9,455 nt of DNA. It comes from Pseudomonadota bacterium. Lineage in GTDB: Bacteria > Pseudomonadota > Gammaproteobacteria > Pseudomonadales > Pseudohongiellaceae. A program made the translations under genes and the position numbers. The notes beneath the pieces were generated by a model that saw only the letters and a list, made by a program, of their open reading frames with translations, was not told where the DNA came from and did no database searches. Within the stretch, counting starts at the first letter, position 1. Each line of letters begins with the position of its first letter. The stretch lies in contig JADFOC010000061.1 in NCBI GenBank assembly GCA_022563075.1, positions 1 to 9,455 of the forward strand, written 5' to 3'. Positions 1 through 7,758 of this stretch are shown here, piece after piece.

Positions 1-74
1 TATTAAAGGGGTTCCTGATTTACAATAACCAGCCTTTGAAAATAGCGCGCTAAATGCTGATTGCCTAAACCGAT

Positions 75-848
75 ATGACGATTCATCTGAAGACTGCTGA
101 AGATATCTGCAAAATGAGAGTGGCTGGAAAACTTGCTGCCGACGTTCTGGAAATGATAGGTCCGCATGTCCAGCCCGGGGTAACTACCGGGGAACTGGAT
201 CGGGTCTGCCACAAATACATCGTCGAACAGCAGCAGGCAATTCCAGCACCACTAAACTATAACGGTTTTCCTAAATCCATTTGCACTTCCGTCAATTACG
301 TCATCTGCCATGGCATACCCAGCGACAGCAAGGTCCTCAAATCCGGGGACATACTCAATATCGATATCACCGTAATCAAGGATAGTTTTCACGGCGATAC
401 CAGCAAGATGTTTTGCCTCGGTGAGACAGCCGACCATGCTAAACGCCTGGTGCGGATTACCCAGGAATGTCTCTATAAAGCTATTGCCATCGTGAAACCT
501 GGAATAACTCTCGGTGATATAGGCCACGTCATTCAACGGCATGGGGAGACGCATAATTACTCCATCGTTCGCGAATACTGCGGCCATGGCATCGGTAGAA
601 TTTTCCATGACGACCCACAGGTACTGCACTATGGTGAGCCGAATTCAGGCACCCACATAGTGGAAGGCATGACCTTCACGATTGAACCCATGCTCAATGC
701 GGGTACGCGCTATACCAAACTATCCAAAACTGACGGATGGACAGTGACAACGAAGGACCGCCGCTTATCTGCTCAATGGGAACATACACTGGCCGTGACC
801 AACGACGGTTGTGAGGTGCTCACCATGCGCTCAGATGAACAACTGTGA
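75..848 (+). CDS. map: Type I methionine aminopeptidase
   Basis: Cytosolic metalloprotease that removes the initiator methionine from new proteins. The 257-residue product has the full pita-bread fold set: H79 in the CHGIP motif, and metal ligands D97 (NIDITV), D108 (GDTSKMF), H171 (CGHGIGR), E204 (TIEPM) and E236 (QWEHT), with H178 in the active site. Length and residue numbering track the E. coli enzyme almost one for one, so this is the short type Ia form without an N-terminal extension. The ATG at 75 aligns with the family N-terminus (KTAEDICKMRVAG at residues 6-18), yet no purine-rich ribosome binding site precedes it; the leader just upstream reads cctaaaccgat. The TGA stop overlaps the GTG start of glnD as GTGA, suggesting translational coupling. 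In many gammaproteobacteria map is divergent from rpsB-tsf; whether that holds here lies outside the window. Identification is secure. Confidence 0.97.
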   Translation: MTIHLKTAEDICKMRVAGKLAADVLEMIGPHVQPGVTTGELDRVCHKYIVEQQQAIPAPLNYNGFPKSICTSVNYVICHGIPSDSKVLKSGDILNIDITVIKDSFHGDTSKMFCLGETADHAKRLVRITQECLYKAIAIVKPGITLGDIGHVIQRHGETHNYSIVREYCGHGIGRIFHDDPQVLHYGEPNSGTHIVEGMTFTIEPMLNAGTRYTKLSKTDGWTVTTKDRRLSAQWEHTLAVTNDGCEVLTMRSDEQL

Positions 849-3562
849 CGTTAGACAATCACGCCACCGCTGAACCCTTTGCTGCCACGGATTACCAGCC
901 TGATGTAACGCTGCTGGATGTAGACGATTTACGCAATCGTTTAGCTAAAACCGGCAACAAGATTGCGTTGTTGCGCGATGCCATCCGCCAGGCCAGTGAT
1001 ATCCTCGATGCACGCTATAAAGAGAACTTAAATATTAGTGACATTGTCGCCGGTAGAGCCTGGGTAGTGGATCAGGTTTTACAACTGGCATGGCAGGAGC
1101 AGAACTGGCCAGAGCCCGAACATGTCAGCCTGATTGCGGTTGGTGGCTATGGTCGAGGCGAACTCCTTCCCTACTCCGACATCGACATCCTGATACTGAC
1201 TCGTAGCAACCGTAAGACTAAATACCAGGACTGCATTACTGCATTTCTCACCATGTTATGGGATATCGGCCTGGAAATTGGTCACAGTGTAAGGTCGATC
1301 AAACAGTGCAAACAGGAAGCCATCAAGGATATCACGGTGGCAACCTCGCTGATGGAATCACGGACCATCCTCGGTCCACCACAGCTGCAGGTCGAGATGT
1401 TCAAGGCCACTCACGCCAAAAATGTCTGGCCCATTAAGAAGTTTCTTCGCGCCAAGTGGGACGAACAGATAGCCCGGCACAAAAAATACCATGATGTTGA
1501 TTACGCCCTTGAACCGAACGTGAAGACTTCTCCCGGTGGACTTAGAGATATCCAGACAATTGCCTGGGTCACGGAACGGCACTTCGGTAGCAACTCCTTT
1601 CATGACCTGGTTGAACTGGGATTCTTGAAGCAATCTGAAGAAGCCATGCTCAACAAGGGCCAACAGTTTTTATGGAAGCTGCGCTATGGTTTGCATATTC
1701 TGGCAGGTAGGCGCGAGGATCGCCTGTTATTCGATAAGCAGCGAGAACTGGCGCAGCTATTCGGCTATGAAGACGATGACAAGAGTCTGGGCGTTGAGAA
1801 ATTGATGCAGCAGTACTATAGGGCAGTAGCCAATTTGCGCGAACTAAATGACGTACTACTACAACATCTCGATGAAGCCATATTGCGTGCCGGAGAGCGC
1901 GAAAAAATAGAGCCTATCAACAATCGGTTTCAGATTCACAATGGCTACATAGAAGTCGTATCGGAAAATGTATTCGAACGATTTCCATCCTCGGTACTCG
2001 AGATTTTCGTGCTAATGGCACAGAATCCTCAGATACAGGGTGTTAGAGCGTCGACTATTCGATTATTAAGAGACAACCGGCGCCTGATTGACGACAAATA
2101 TCGCCAGAACATTCGGAATGTATCGCTTTTCATGGAGCTATTGCGCTCACCCTACCAGCTTACACTGCAATTAAGACGCATGGCTCGATACGGAATTTTG
2201 GGCCGCTACCTGCCTGAATTTGGCCAAATTATGGGACAAATGCAGCACGATCTGTTTCATATTTACACCGTCGACGCACACACATTACAGGTAATTGAAA
2301 ATATGCGGCGCTTTTCACTGCCTGATGCCGAAGAAAAATATCCGGTAGCTGCTCACATCGTCAAAAACTTGCCGAAGCTCGAACTCTTGTACATCGCTGG
2401 CCTCTACCACGATATCGCCAAGGGCCGCGGCGGTGACCATTCGAAGTTGGGGATGGCGGATGCGAAAGACTTTTGTCAGCGACATCGGCTCAGTAGCTGG
2501 GATACGAAACTGGTTACCTGGCTAGTGGACAAGCACCTGCTTATGTCGATGACATCCCAGCGCAAAGACATCAGTGACCCGGATGTGATTCATGAATTCG
2601 CTAAGGAGATAGGCGACAAATTGCACCTCGATTATCTGTACGCGATGACGGTCGCCGATATCCGAGCTACTAATCCGAAGCTTTGGAACACCTGGCGTGC
2701 AACCTTGATGCGACAGCTCTATATGAATACCAAACGGGCTTTGCGGCTGGGTCTTGAGAATCCGGTTGCCCGCGAGGAACGCATCGCCGACAAGAAACAG
2801 ACTGCATTAGACAAGCTATTGGATCGCGGACTCAGCCATCAACAAATAGAAAAAGTGTGGGCTAATGCAGCCGACGAATATTTCCTAAGAGAATCTTCGG
2901 CTAATATCATTTGGCATACAGACGCTATCGCGACATTCAGCGGCGATGGTCCATTGATTTCAATTAAAGAGATCATGCAACATACGGTTGAAGGTGCAAC
3001 CCTCGTTTTCATTTATACGACTAATGCCGAACTCTTGTTCGCCAATAGCACCGCAGCCTTTGAAAAGCTGAATCTTAACATCTACGGTGCCAGAATCTTC
3101 ACTTCGGCGAATAATTTCTGTATGGACACTTACACGATATTGGAGAACACCGGAAGACCCGTCGGCAACAACCCGAAACGCATAGCCGAGATAAAAAAAG
3201 TATTGGCACAACACCTCAGCCCCGACAATAAGGCGATAAACCCGGTCCGCTTTCGCCGGGGTCGTAAGGAGAAATATTTCGGCCAGCACATCGTTACCAC
3301 GTTTCTCAACTCCCCGGATAAGGACTATTCGACATTGGAGATCAATTGCCCAGATCAGCCAGGTATTCTGGCCTGCGTGGGGAAAATTTTTGCCGACTAT
3401 GGGATTAACTTGAAAGATGCCCGCATTACCACCTTGGGTGAAAGAGTCGAGGATCTGTTCTTTATTACGGATCGGATGGGCAAGCCGATTGATCAGCCCG
3501 AACTGATCGAGAAACTACAGACAGAAATTAAACAGCAACTCAAGCAAAGATTGGCCGCCTAG
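845..3562 (+). CDS. glnD: Bifunctional PII uridylyltransferase / uridylyl-removing enzyme
   Basis: Nitrogen sensor that uridylylates PII proteins (GlnB/GlnK) when glutamine is low and removes UMP when it is high, thereby controlling glutamine synthetase and NtrB/NtrC. The 905-residue product (about 890 in E. coli) shows the complete domain order. The nucleotidyltransferase domain has GGYGRGELLPYSDID at residues 100-114, with D112 and D114 as metal-binding aspartates. The GlnD linker region carries EPNVKTSPGGLRDIQ. The HD hydrolase domain has H479, the H522-D523 pair (LYHDIAKGRGGDHS) and D605 (TVADIRATN). Two C-terminal ACT domains follow at about 716-795 and 828-903, the second beginning near the classic INCPDQPGIL motif. 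Both catalytic activities therefore look intact. The start is GTG, inside the map stop codon (GTGA overlap); no strong Shine-Dalgarno is seen, so expression probably depends on translation of map. map-glnD adjacency is widely conserved in gammaproteobacteria. Confidence 0.97.
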   Translation: MTLDNHATAEPFAATDYQPDVTLLDVDDLRNRLAKTGNKIALLRDAIRQASDILDARYKENLNISDIVAGRAWVVDQVLQLAWQEQNWPEPEHVSLIAVGGYGRGELLPYSDIDILILTRSNRKTKYQDCITAFLTMLWDIGLEIGHSVRSIKQCKQEAIKDITVATSLMESRTILGPPQLQVEMFKATHAKNVWPIKKFLRAKWDEQIARHKKYHDVDYALEPNVKTSPGGLRDIQTIAWVTERHFGSNSFHDLVELGFLKQSEEAMLNKGQQFLWKLRYGLHILAGRREDRLLFDKQRELAQLFGYEDDDKSLGVEKLMQQYYRAVANLRELNDVLLQHLDEAILRAGEREKIEPINNRFQIHNGYIEVVSENVFERFPSSVLEIFVLMAQNPQIQGVRASTIRLLRDNRRLIDDKYRQNIRNVSLFMELLRSPYQLTLQLRRMARYGILGRYLPEFGQIMGQMQHDLFHIYTVDAHTLQVIENMRRFSLPDAEEKYPVAAHIVKNLPKLELLYIAGLYHDIAKGRGGDHSKLGMADAKDFCQRHRLSSWDTKLVTWLVDKHLLMSMTSQRKDISDPDVIHEFAKEIGDKLHLDYLYAMTVADIRATNPKLWNTWRATLMRQLYMNTKRALRLGLENPVAREERIADKKQTALDKLLDRGLSHQQIEKVWANAADEYFLRESSANIIWHTDAIATFSGDGPLISIKEIMQHTVEGATLVFIYTTNAELLFANSTAAFEKLNLNIYGARIFTSANNFCMDTYTILENTGRPVGNNPKRIAEIKKVLAQHLSPDNKAINPVRFRRGRKEKYFGQHIVTTFLNSPDKDYSTLEINCPDQPGILACVGKIFADYGINLKDARITTLGERVEDLFFITDRMGKPIDQPELIEKLQTEIKQQLKQRLAA

Positions 3563-3608
3563 AGAGCCAACCGATAAATACCCTAATGCTGTTAATGCAA
3601 GGAAGATT

Positions 3609-3953
3609 ATGATAACTCTCTATGGCATACGCAACTGTGATACGATCAAGAAAACCCGAAAATGGTTTAGCGATCACGACCTTGATTATCAATTCCACGA
3701 CTATAAGAAATCTGGATGTTCACCAGAACTTATCAAACAGTTTCTTAAGAACTTCAGCTATCAGGAACTTATCAATACCCGCGGCACAACCTGGCGCAAA
3801 TTAACTGAGTCGGTTAAAACTTCCTTAAACGAAAACTCTGCAATCAAATTAATGAGCGAGCAACCATCCATCATCAAGCGACCCTTGATTAAAGAAGAAA
3901 GTAATTGGTTCCTCGGCTTTGACGAGAATCGGCTAAGCCATCTCATTCGCTAG
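3609..3953 (+). CDS. ArsC/Spx-family protein, YffB type
   Basis: Small thioredoxin-fold protein of 114 residues from the arsenate reductase-like family that includes E. coli YffB and Gram-positive Spx/MgsR. The N-terminus ITLYGIRNCDTIKKTRKWF carries the family's single conserved cysteine, C10, in the NCDTIKK context. Later signatures are NTRGTTWRKL (residues 56-65) and IIKRPLI (89-95), with R91 in the position family members use to stabilise the thiolate. The length is normal. It lacks additional conserved cysteines (only C10 and C37), so it is unlikely to be a classical ArsC, and true arsenate reduction is doubtful; YffB-type proteins are usually suggested to be glutathione-dependent thiol reductases. 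A good Shine-Dalgarno (aagga, 3599-3603) sits 5 nt before the ATG. It lies 46 nt after glnD and 24 nt before dapD; association of this family with dapD/dapE is recurrent in gammaproteobacteria (yffB-dapE in E. coli). The specific role is unknown. Confidence 0.9.
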   Translation: MITLYGIRNCDTIKKTRKWFSDHDLDYQFHDYKKSGCSPELIKQFLKNFSYQELINTRGTTWRKLTESVKTSLNENSAIKLMSEQPSIIKRPLIKEESNWFLGFDENRLSHLIR

Positions 3954-3977
3954 TCGGTTACAATACAGGAACACACA

Positions 3978-5018
3978 ATGAGCAGCACGTCAGTACATAG
4001 CCTGGCATTTGGCATAGCCACAACTAATGCCAGGGGCGAGATAATTGAGGTTTTTTATCCTCATCCGCAGATTAATCCGCAAGCTGAATTGGCGAATCTG
4101 CTTAGCGAAGTCTGTCACTTAGACAGTAATAATCAATTTGTGGAGATAGACGGAGAATTACAGAATGCCCTGCTGCTGGCACTTAAGGAAGCCGGACAAA
4201 TTGAAGCCGGCAACTTACTGCAGCGACTCACCGACGGCTCGCAAACCGTCGTTATTTGTCTATTAGTCAGTAATACGGCCCCCTCTTCGATACCAGAAGC
4301 CTATTTGAAACTGCATTTACTGTCTCACCGCCTGGCCAAGCCTCACTCTCTAAATCTCGATGGTATTTTTGGCGTACTGGCCAACATCGCTTGGACCAAT
4401 CTGGGTGCGATCGATCTTGATGATTTGCCAGAGCGGCAACTGGCTGCTCGATTACGGGGAGAATTGCTGGAAGTGATGTCAGTTGACAAGTTTCCCAAGA
4501 TGACCAGTTATGTCGTACCGAGAGGCGTGCGTATAGCCCACACGGCGAGAGTTAGATTAGGTGCCTATCTGGGAGAAGGCACAACCATCATGCATGAAGG
4601 ATTTGTCAATTTTAATGCCGGCACAGAAGGCCCTGCGATGATTGAAGGGCGAATCTCAGCCGGTGTGATGGTAGGTGCCAACAGCGATCTCGGTGGCGGC
4701 TGCAGCACCATGGGCACATTGTCCGGCGGCGGCAAAGAGATTATCTCTGTCGGGAAAAATTGCCTGATCGGTGCTAATGCAGGTATCGGCTTTCCGCTTG
4801 CCGATGGTTGCATTATCGAAGCAGGACTCTATGTCACGGCGGGCACAAAAGTGAATGTACTCGATAACCAGGGTGAATTGATCAAGACTGTTAAGGCCAA
4901 AGAACTCACCGATCAAGCTAATCTTTTATTTCGACGTAATTCGCTATCCGGTGCGGTCGAATGCATACCGTTGCACCGTGCGGTGGACCTGAACCAAGAA
5001 CTACACCGTCACAACTAG
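3978..5018 (+). CDS. dapD: 2,3,4,5-tetrahydropyridine-2,6-dicarboxylate N-succinyltransferase, long form
   Basis: Transfers succinyl from succinyl-CoA to tetrahydrodipicolinate, the committed step of the succinylase branch leading to meso-diaminopimelate (peptidoglycan) and lysine. The 346-residue product matches the long DapD subclass known from Pseudomonas (about 344 aa) rather than the ~274-aa E. coli form. Residues 1-165 form the N-terminal region (SLAFGIATTNARGEIIEVFY). Residues ~180-293 form the left-handed beta-helix of imperfect hexapeptide repeats, with MHEGFVNFNAGTEGP (205-219), GANSDLGGGCSTMGTLSGGG (233-252) and IGANAGIGFPLADG (264-277). The C-terminus follows the VTAGTKV turn. A Shine-Dalgarno agga (3967-3970) lies 7 nt before the ATG. 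The stop TAG at 5016-5018 is shared with the ribosome binding site of dapE, 8 nt upstream of its start, so the two steps of the pathway are probably co-translated. No truncation or oddity was seen. Confidence 0.96.
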   Translation: MSSTSVHSLAFGIATTNARGEIIEVFYPHPQINPQAELANLLSEVCHLDSNNQFVEIDGELQNALLLALKEAGQIEAGNLLQRLTDGSQTVVICLLVSNTAPSSIPEAYLKLHLLSHRLAKPHSLNLDGIFGVLANIAWTNLGAIDLDDLPERQLAARLRGELLEVMSVDKFPKMTSYVVPRGVRIAHTARVRLGAYLGEGTTIMHEGFVNFNAGTEGPAMIEGRISAGVMVGANSDLGGGCSTMGTLSGGGKEIISVGKNCLIGANAGIGFPLADGCIIEAGLYVTAGTKVNVLDNQGELIKTVKAKELTDQANLLFRRNSLSGAVECIPLHRAVDLNQELHRHN

Positions 5019-5020
5019 GA
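5016..5020 (+). promoter_or_regulatory. Ribosome binding site of dapE, overlapping the dapD stop
   Basis: The sequence tagga contains the dapD stop codon TAG and a Shine-Dalgarno core agga, followed by a 6-nt spacer (ttctct) and the ATG at 5027. It decides the dapE start: an upstream in-frame ATG at 4961 would add 22 residues unlike any DapE N-terminus and overlap dapD by 58 nt. Terminating ribosomes on dapD would be positioned to reinitiate here (inference). Confidence 0.75.
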
Positions 5021-5026
5021 TTCTCT

Positions 5027-6148
5027 ATGACTGCCACTCTGGAACTGGCGAAGCAACTCATTCAACTACCGTCGGTCACACCTGAAGATGGTGGGTGCCA
5101 GGAATTAATTGCGCAGCGCTTGGCCAAAGTAGGTTTTAAAATAGAATCTCTACCCCACGGTGAGGTGTCTAATCTGTGGGCGGTAACGGACGGCGCAGGT
5201 CCGCTACTGGTGTTCGCAGGCCATACTGACGTGGTACCCCCCGGTCCATCTTCCGATTGGTCTTATGATCCCTTCGCGGCTACCGAACAGGACGGCTTTC
5301 TTTATGGTCGCGGGGCTGCGGACATGAAAAGCAGTTTAGCTGCCATGGTTACAGCGACCGAACGCTTACTGGGAGCGCGATCCCTCAACGGACGCCTGGG
5401 ATTTCTAATCACCAGCGATGAGGAAGGGGCGGCTATCAACGGTACCAGAAAGATCATGGCAGACTTTCAGGCTCGAGGGATGCATATTGATTACTGCGTT
5501 GTCGGCGAACCCAGTAGCATCGAGACGCTTGGTGACACGATAAAAATAGGGCGTCGTGGTTCACTGAGCGCAAAGCTCATAGTAAAAGGAATAGGTGGCC
5601 ATGTTGCCTATCCACATAGGGCCGTGAATCCTATTCATAATGCACTGCCCGTGCTGCTAAGTTTGACTCGAACACAATGGGATCAAGGAAACACATCGTT
5701 CCCACCTACCAGTTTGCAGATTTCGAATATCCAAGCGGGTACTGGCGCCAACAATGTGATCCCCGATACCTTGGAAGTTGATTTCAATTTGCGCTATTCA
5801 ACAGAACTGGACGCGGAAACCATTAAGCAGCGAGTTGCCGATTTATTGAATAAAGAAAAATTGAATCATGAAATTCAATGGCACCTGTCAGGAGAACCGT
5901 TCCTGACAACCGCTGGCAAACTGATTGCTGTGGTATCTGACAGCGTTGAAAAAGTAACCGGCATTGTCCCAGAAAGATCTACCGCAGGAGGCACCTCGGA
6001 CGGACGCTTTATTGCACCTACCGGTACCGAGGTGGTAGAAATCGGACCCTGCAATACCACCATACACAAGGCTAACGAGTGTATTCGCATTGATGATTTG
6101 GATAAACTATCCGCTATCTACCAAGCTATACTGGAGCGCCTGCTCTAG
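5027..6148 (+). CDS. dapE: Succinyl-diaminopimelate desuccinylase
   Basis: Zinc-dependent M20 hydrolase that cleaves N-succinyl-L,L-diaminopimelate to L,L-diaminopimelate plus succinate, downstream of DapD and an aminotransferase (DapC/ArgD) not present in this window. The 373-residue product from the ATG at 5027 shows all dinuclear metal-site features: H66 and D68 (FAGHTDVVPPG), D99 (GRGAADMKS), the E132-E133 pair (TSDEEG), E161 (VGEPSS) and H347 (TTIHKANE). The dimerisation/lid domain is between about 180 and 290 (GSLSAKLIVKGIGGHVAYPH). The N-terminus TATLELAKQLIQLPSVTPEDGG is typical, which supports this start over the longer alternative at 4961; the tagga ribosome binding site agrees. The last 23 nt overlap the 3' end of the convergent rsmJ gene. 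It is the final gene of the plus-strand cluster, and no terminator hairpin follows it. Confidence 0.96.
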   Translation: MTATLELAKQLIQLPSVTPEDGGCQELIAQRLAKVGFKIESLPHGEVSNLWAVTDGAGPLLVFAGHTDVVPPGPSSDWSYDPFAATEQDGFLYGRGAADMKSSLAAMVTATERLLGARSLNGRLGFLITSDEEGAAINGTRKIMADFQARGMHIDYCVVGEPSSIETLGDTIKIGRRGSLSAKLIVKGIGGHVAYPHRAVNPIHNALPVLLSLTRTQWDQGNTSFPPTSLQISNIQAGTGANNVIPDTLEVDFNLRYSTELDAETIKQRVADLLNKEKLNHEIQWHLSGEPFLTTAGKLIAVVSDSVEKVTGIVPERSTAGGTSDGRFIAPTGTEVVEIGPCNTTIHKANECIRIDDLDKLSAIYQAILERLL

Positions 6149-6920
6149 TTAAATACACATCGTATCTGCTACTGCTTCCTTTAAATTCTATGTCCGGCGA
6201 TCTGCCTGCCAAACAGGGAGACATTTTGGCGCGCTTCACTACCACGCGCCGGCATGCTAGCGACAACGCCAATTCCAACATTTTCGAGATATCACCGGAA
6301 GTTCCTAACAAACGTTGCAATAAGTACATCTCTTTCTTTGCGCGCGCGCTCTTGCTACGGATTGGAAACATGGGATCCAGATAGACCACATCGACTGGCG
6401 GCAGGTGGCAGGCGACGGCAAAAAAATCCACATTACGCAGCTGCATATTGCGCACGATCTCCGCGGTTTTTGCCTCAGCCTGCAAGCCTCGATTGATGCC
6501 GTCAGCCAACAGCGCATGCACGATGCCCGACCGTTCCAACATTTGAACTTTACAACCGAGGCTGGCTAACAAATAGGCATCCTTAGCCAGGCCAGCCGTC
6601 GCATCCAGAACATTAGGAATATTGCTGCCTCTTAAACCAATGGCTTTAACAATGTTCTGGTGTTTAATCGAATCCCTGGCGCGATAGTTGAGGCCAGCGT
6701 CGGAGAAGTCGACTCGGACAGCACCTGGCGCACCAGGTTCGTTGCTGTAAAGACTTAAGCCCTCCGGGTCGAAACGCAAATAATAGTCCACCGCGCTTGC
6801 CTGCAGTTTGTTCGCTGCCAGCAGCGGCAAACCCAGGGTGCGGCTCAATGCAGCTTCTTGCTCGGAAGGGGTGCTATTGACCCGCAATATACTCACCTTC
6901 GATGCGATGGAATCAGTCAT
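6126..6920 (-). CDS. rsmJ: 16S rRNA (guanine1516-N2)-methyltransferase
   Basis: S-adenosylmethionine-dependent enzyme of the RsmJ (YhiQ) family, which in E. coli makes m2G1516 in helix 45 region of 16S rRNA. The 264-residue product contains the SAM-binding motif I DATAGLAKDAYLLASLGC (residues 106-123), motif II MLERSGIVHALL (127-138), the catalytic YLDPMFP loop (180-186), the family-specific KSARAKKEM (190-198) and VVVKR (226-230), and the closing RYDVY (252-256). About 14 residues longer than E. coli RsmJ (250 aa), mostly N-terminal. The ATG start at 6920 lies only 2 nt after the uppP stop, and no clear Shine-Dalgarno is visible in the preceding cggctccccagtataaga, so translation is probably coupled to uppP. 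The TAG stop lies inside dapE; the two genes overlap tail-to-tail by 23 nt. tsaB and rsmJ are also neighbours or near-neighbours in other gammaproteobacteria. Confidence 0.94.
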   Translation of the reverse strand: MTDSIASKVSILRVNSTPSEQEAALSRTLGLPLLAANKLQASAVDYYLRFDPEGLSLYSNEPGAPGAVRVDFSDAGLNYRARDSIKHQNIVKAIGLRGSNIPNVLDATAGLAKDAYLLASLGCKVQMLERSGIVHALLADGINRGLQAEAKTAEIVRNMQLRNVDFFAVACHLPPVDVVYLDPMFPIRSKSARAKKEMYLLQRLLGTSGDISKMLELALSLACRRVVVKRAKMSPCLAGRSPDIEFKGSSSRYDVYLTRAGAPV

Positions 6921-6922
6921 TC

Positions 6923-7741
6923 TTATACTGGGGAGCCGAAGTAATAGATAAGTAATATGGAGCCTAGTATTACCCTATAAATGACGAAAGGTAAGAACCC
7001 GATGCGTTCAATTAACCGCAAAAAGAAATGAATGCAAGAATAGGCTACAACTCCAGAAATAAATGCCGCATAGATTAAAGTCAGCCACTGAATTGTCTCG
7101 CTGCCACTGGCAAGCAATTCTGCGGTTGTTAGCAGGCTGCTGGCCAGAATTATTGGTATTGCCATCAAAAACGAGAAACGCACGGCTGCTTCCCGGTTCA
7201 GATTGCAAAATAAGGCGGCAGTCATGGTGACACCGGAACGAGATGTGCCTGGAATCAGAGCCAGCACCTGTGCGCATCCGATCATCAGCGCGTTTTTCCA
7301 GTTCAGGTCCAAAAGACCTCCCTGCTTGTTGCCCGCCTTGTCTGACCAATATAGAAGCAAGGCAAAACTGATCGATGTGAGCGCGACGATTATCAGGGAA
7401 CGAGCATACTGCTGGATTAAATCGCTGAATAGCAGTCCAGTAATTCCGGCCGGAAGCGTGGCCAGGATGACTAACCATGCGAGTCGGGAATCATCACTTT
7501 TAATACCACTAGTGAGACTGCTGCACCATGCGAGCGTGAGTCGACTCACGTCATCTTTAAAATAGATAAGTACCGCACACAGGCTCCCGAAATGCACTGC
7601 CACATCGAATGTCAGACCCTGATCCGTCCATCCCAGCAATAAGGAAGGAAGGATCAGATGACCGGAAGAGGAAATCGGCAGAAATTCGGTGAGTCCTTGC
7701 AAGATCGCCAGAAAACTCAGGTGAAGGATATCCAGAGTCAA
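6923..7741 (-). CDS. uppP: Undecaprenyl-diphosphate phosphatase (BacA/UppP)
   Basis: Integral inner-membrane enzyme that dephosphorylates undecaprenyl pyrophosphate so that the lipid carrier can be reused for peptidoglycan and other surface polymers; overexpression of the family gives bacitracin resistance. The 272-residue product is of normal length and very hydrophobic, with about eight predicted membrane segments by eye. The two signature motifs are present: QGLTEFLPISSSGH (residues 15-28, with E19 and H28) and ALIPGTSRSG (161-170, with R168). The first of the two acidic positions found in E. coli is Q15 here, a common family variant. The start is TTG at 7741: no ATG or GTG exists before the first conserved residues, an in-frame TGA lies four codons upstream, and a strong gaggtga ribosome binding site precedes it. 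It lies 17 nt after tsaB and 2 nt before rsmJ, so the three genes are very likely one transcript. Confidence 0.96.
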   Translation of the reverse strand: MTLDILHLSFLAILQGLTEFLPISSSGHLILPSLLLGWTDQGLTFDVAVHFGSLCAVLIYFKDDVSRLTLAWCSSLTSGIKSDDSRLAWLVILATLPAGITGLLFSDLIQQYARSLIIVALTSISFALLLYWSDKAGNKQGGLLDLNWKNALMIGCAQVLALIPGTSRSGVTMTAALFCNLNREAAVRFSFLMAIPIILASSLLTTAELLASGSETIQWLTLIYAAFISGVVAYSCIHFFLRLIERIGFLPFVIYRVILGSILLIYYFGSPV

Positions 7742-7745
7742 GTAC

Positions 7746-7752
7746 TCACCTC
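7746..7752 (-). promoter_or_regulatory. Ribosome binding site of uppP
   Basis: On the minus strand the tsaB-uppP gap contains gaggtga, a strong match to the anti-Shine-Dalgarno target, ending 4 nt before the TTG at 7741. It supports the unusual TTG as the real start. A nearby atgaggtga would give only a two-codon ORF and is out of frame. Confidence 0.75.
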
Positions 7753-7758
7753 ATACTC

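Noticed and set aside
1..74. Possible sigma70 promoter for map (ttgaaa at 36-41 or tttaca at 19-24)
   Set aside because: No acceptable -10 hexamer lies at the right distance from either candidate, and the true promoter may be further upstream outside the window.
252..629. Antisense ORFs of about 60-160 codons inside map, glnD, dapD, rsmJ and uppP
   Set aside because: They lie opposite or out of frame with clearly conserved genes, show no recognisable domain, and have low-complexity or frame-shadow composition.
4961..5026. Upstream in-frame ATG giving a 395-residue DapE
   Set aside because: The extra 22 residues do not resemble DapE N-termini, would overlap dapD by 58 nt, and the tagga ribosome binding site points to the ATG at 5027.
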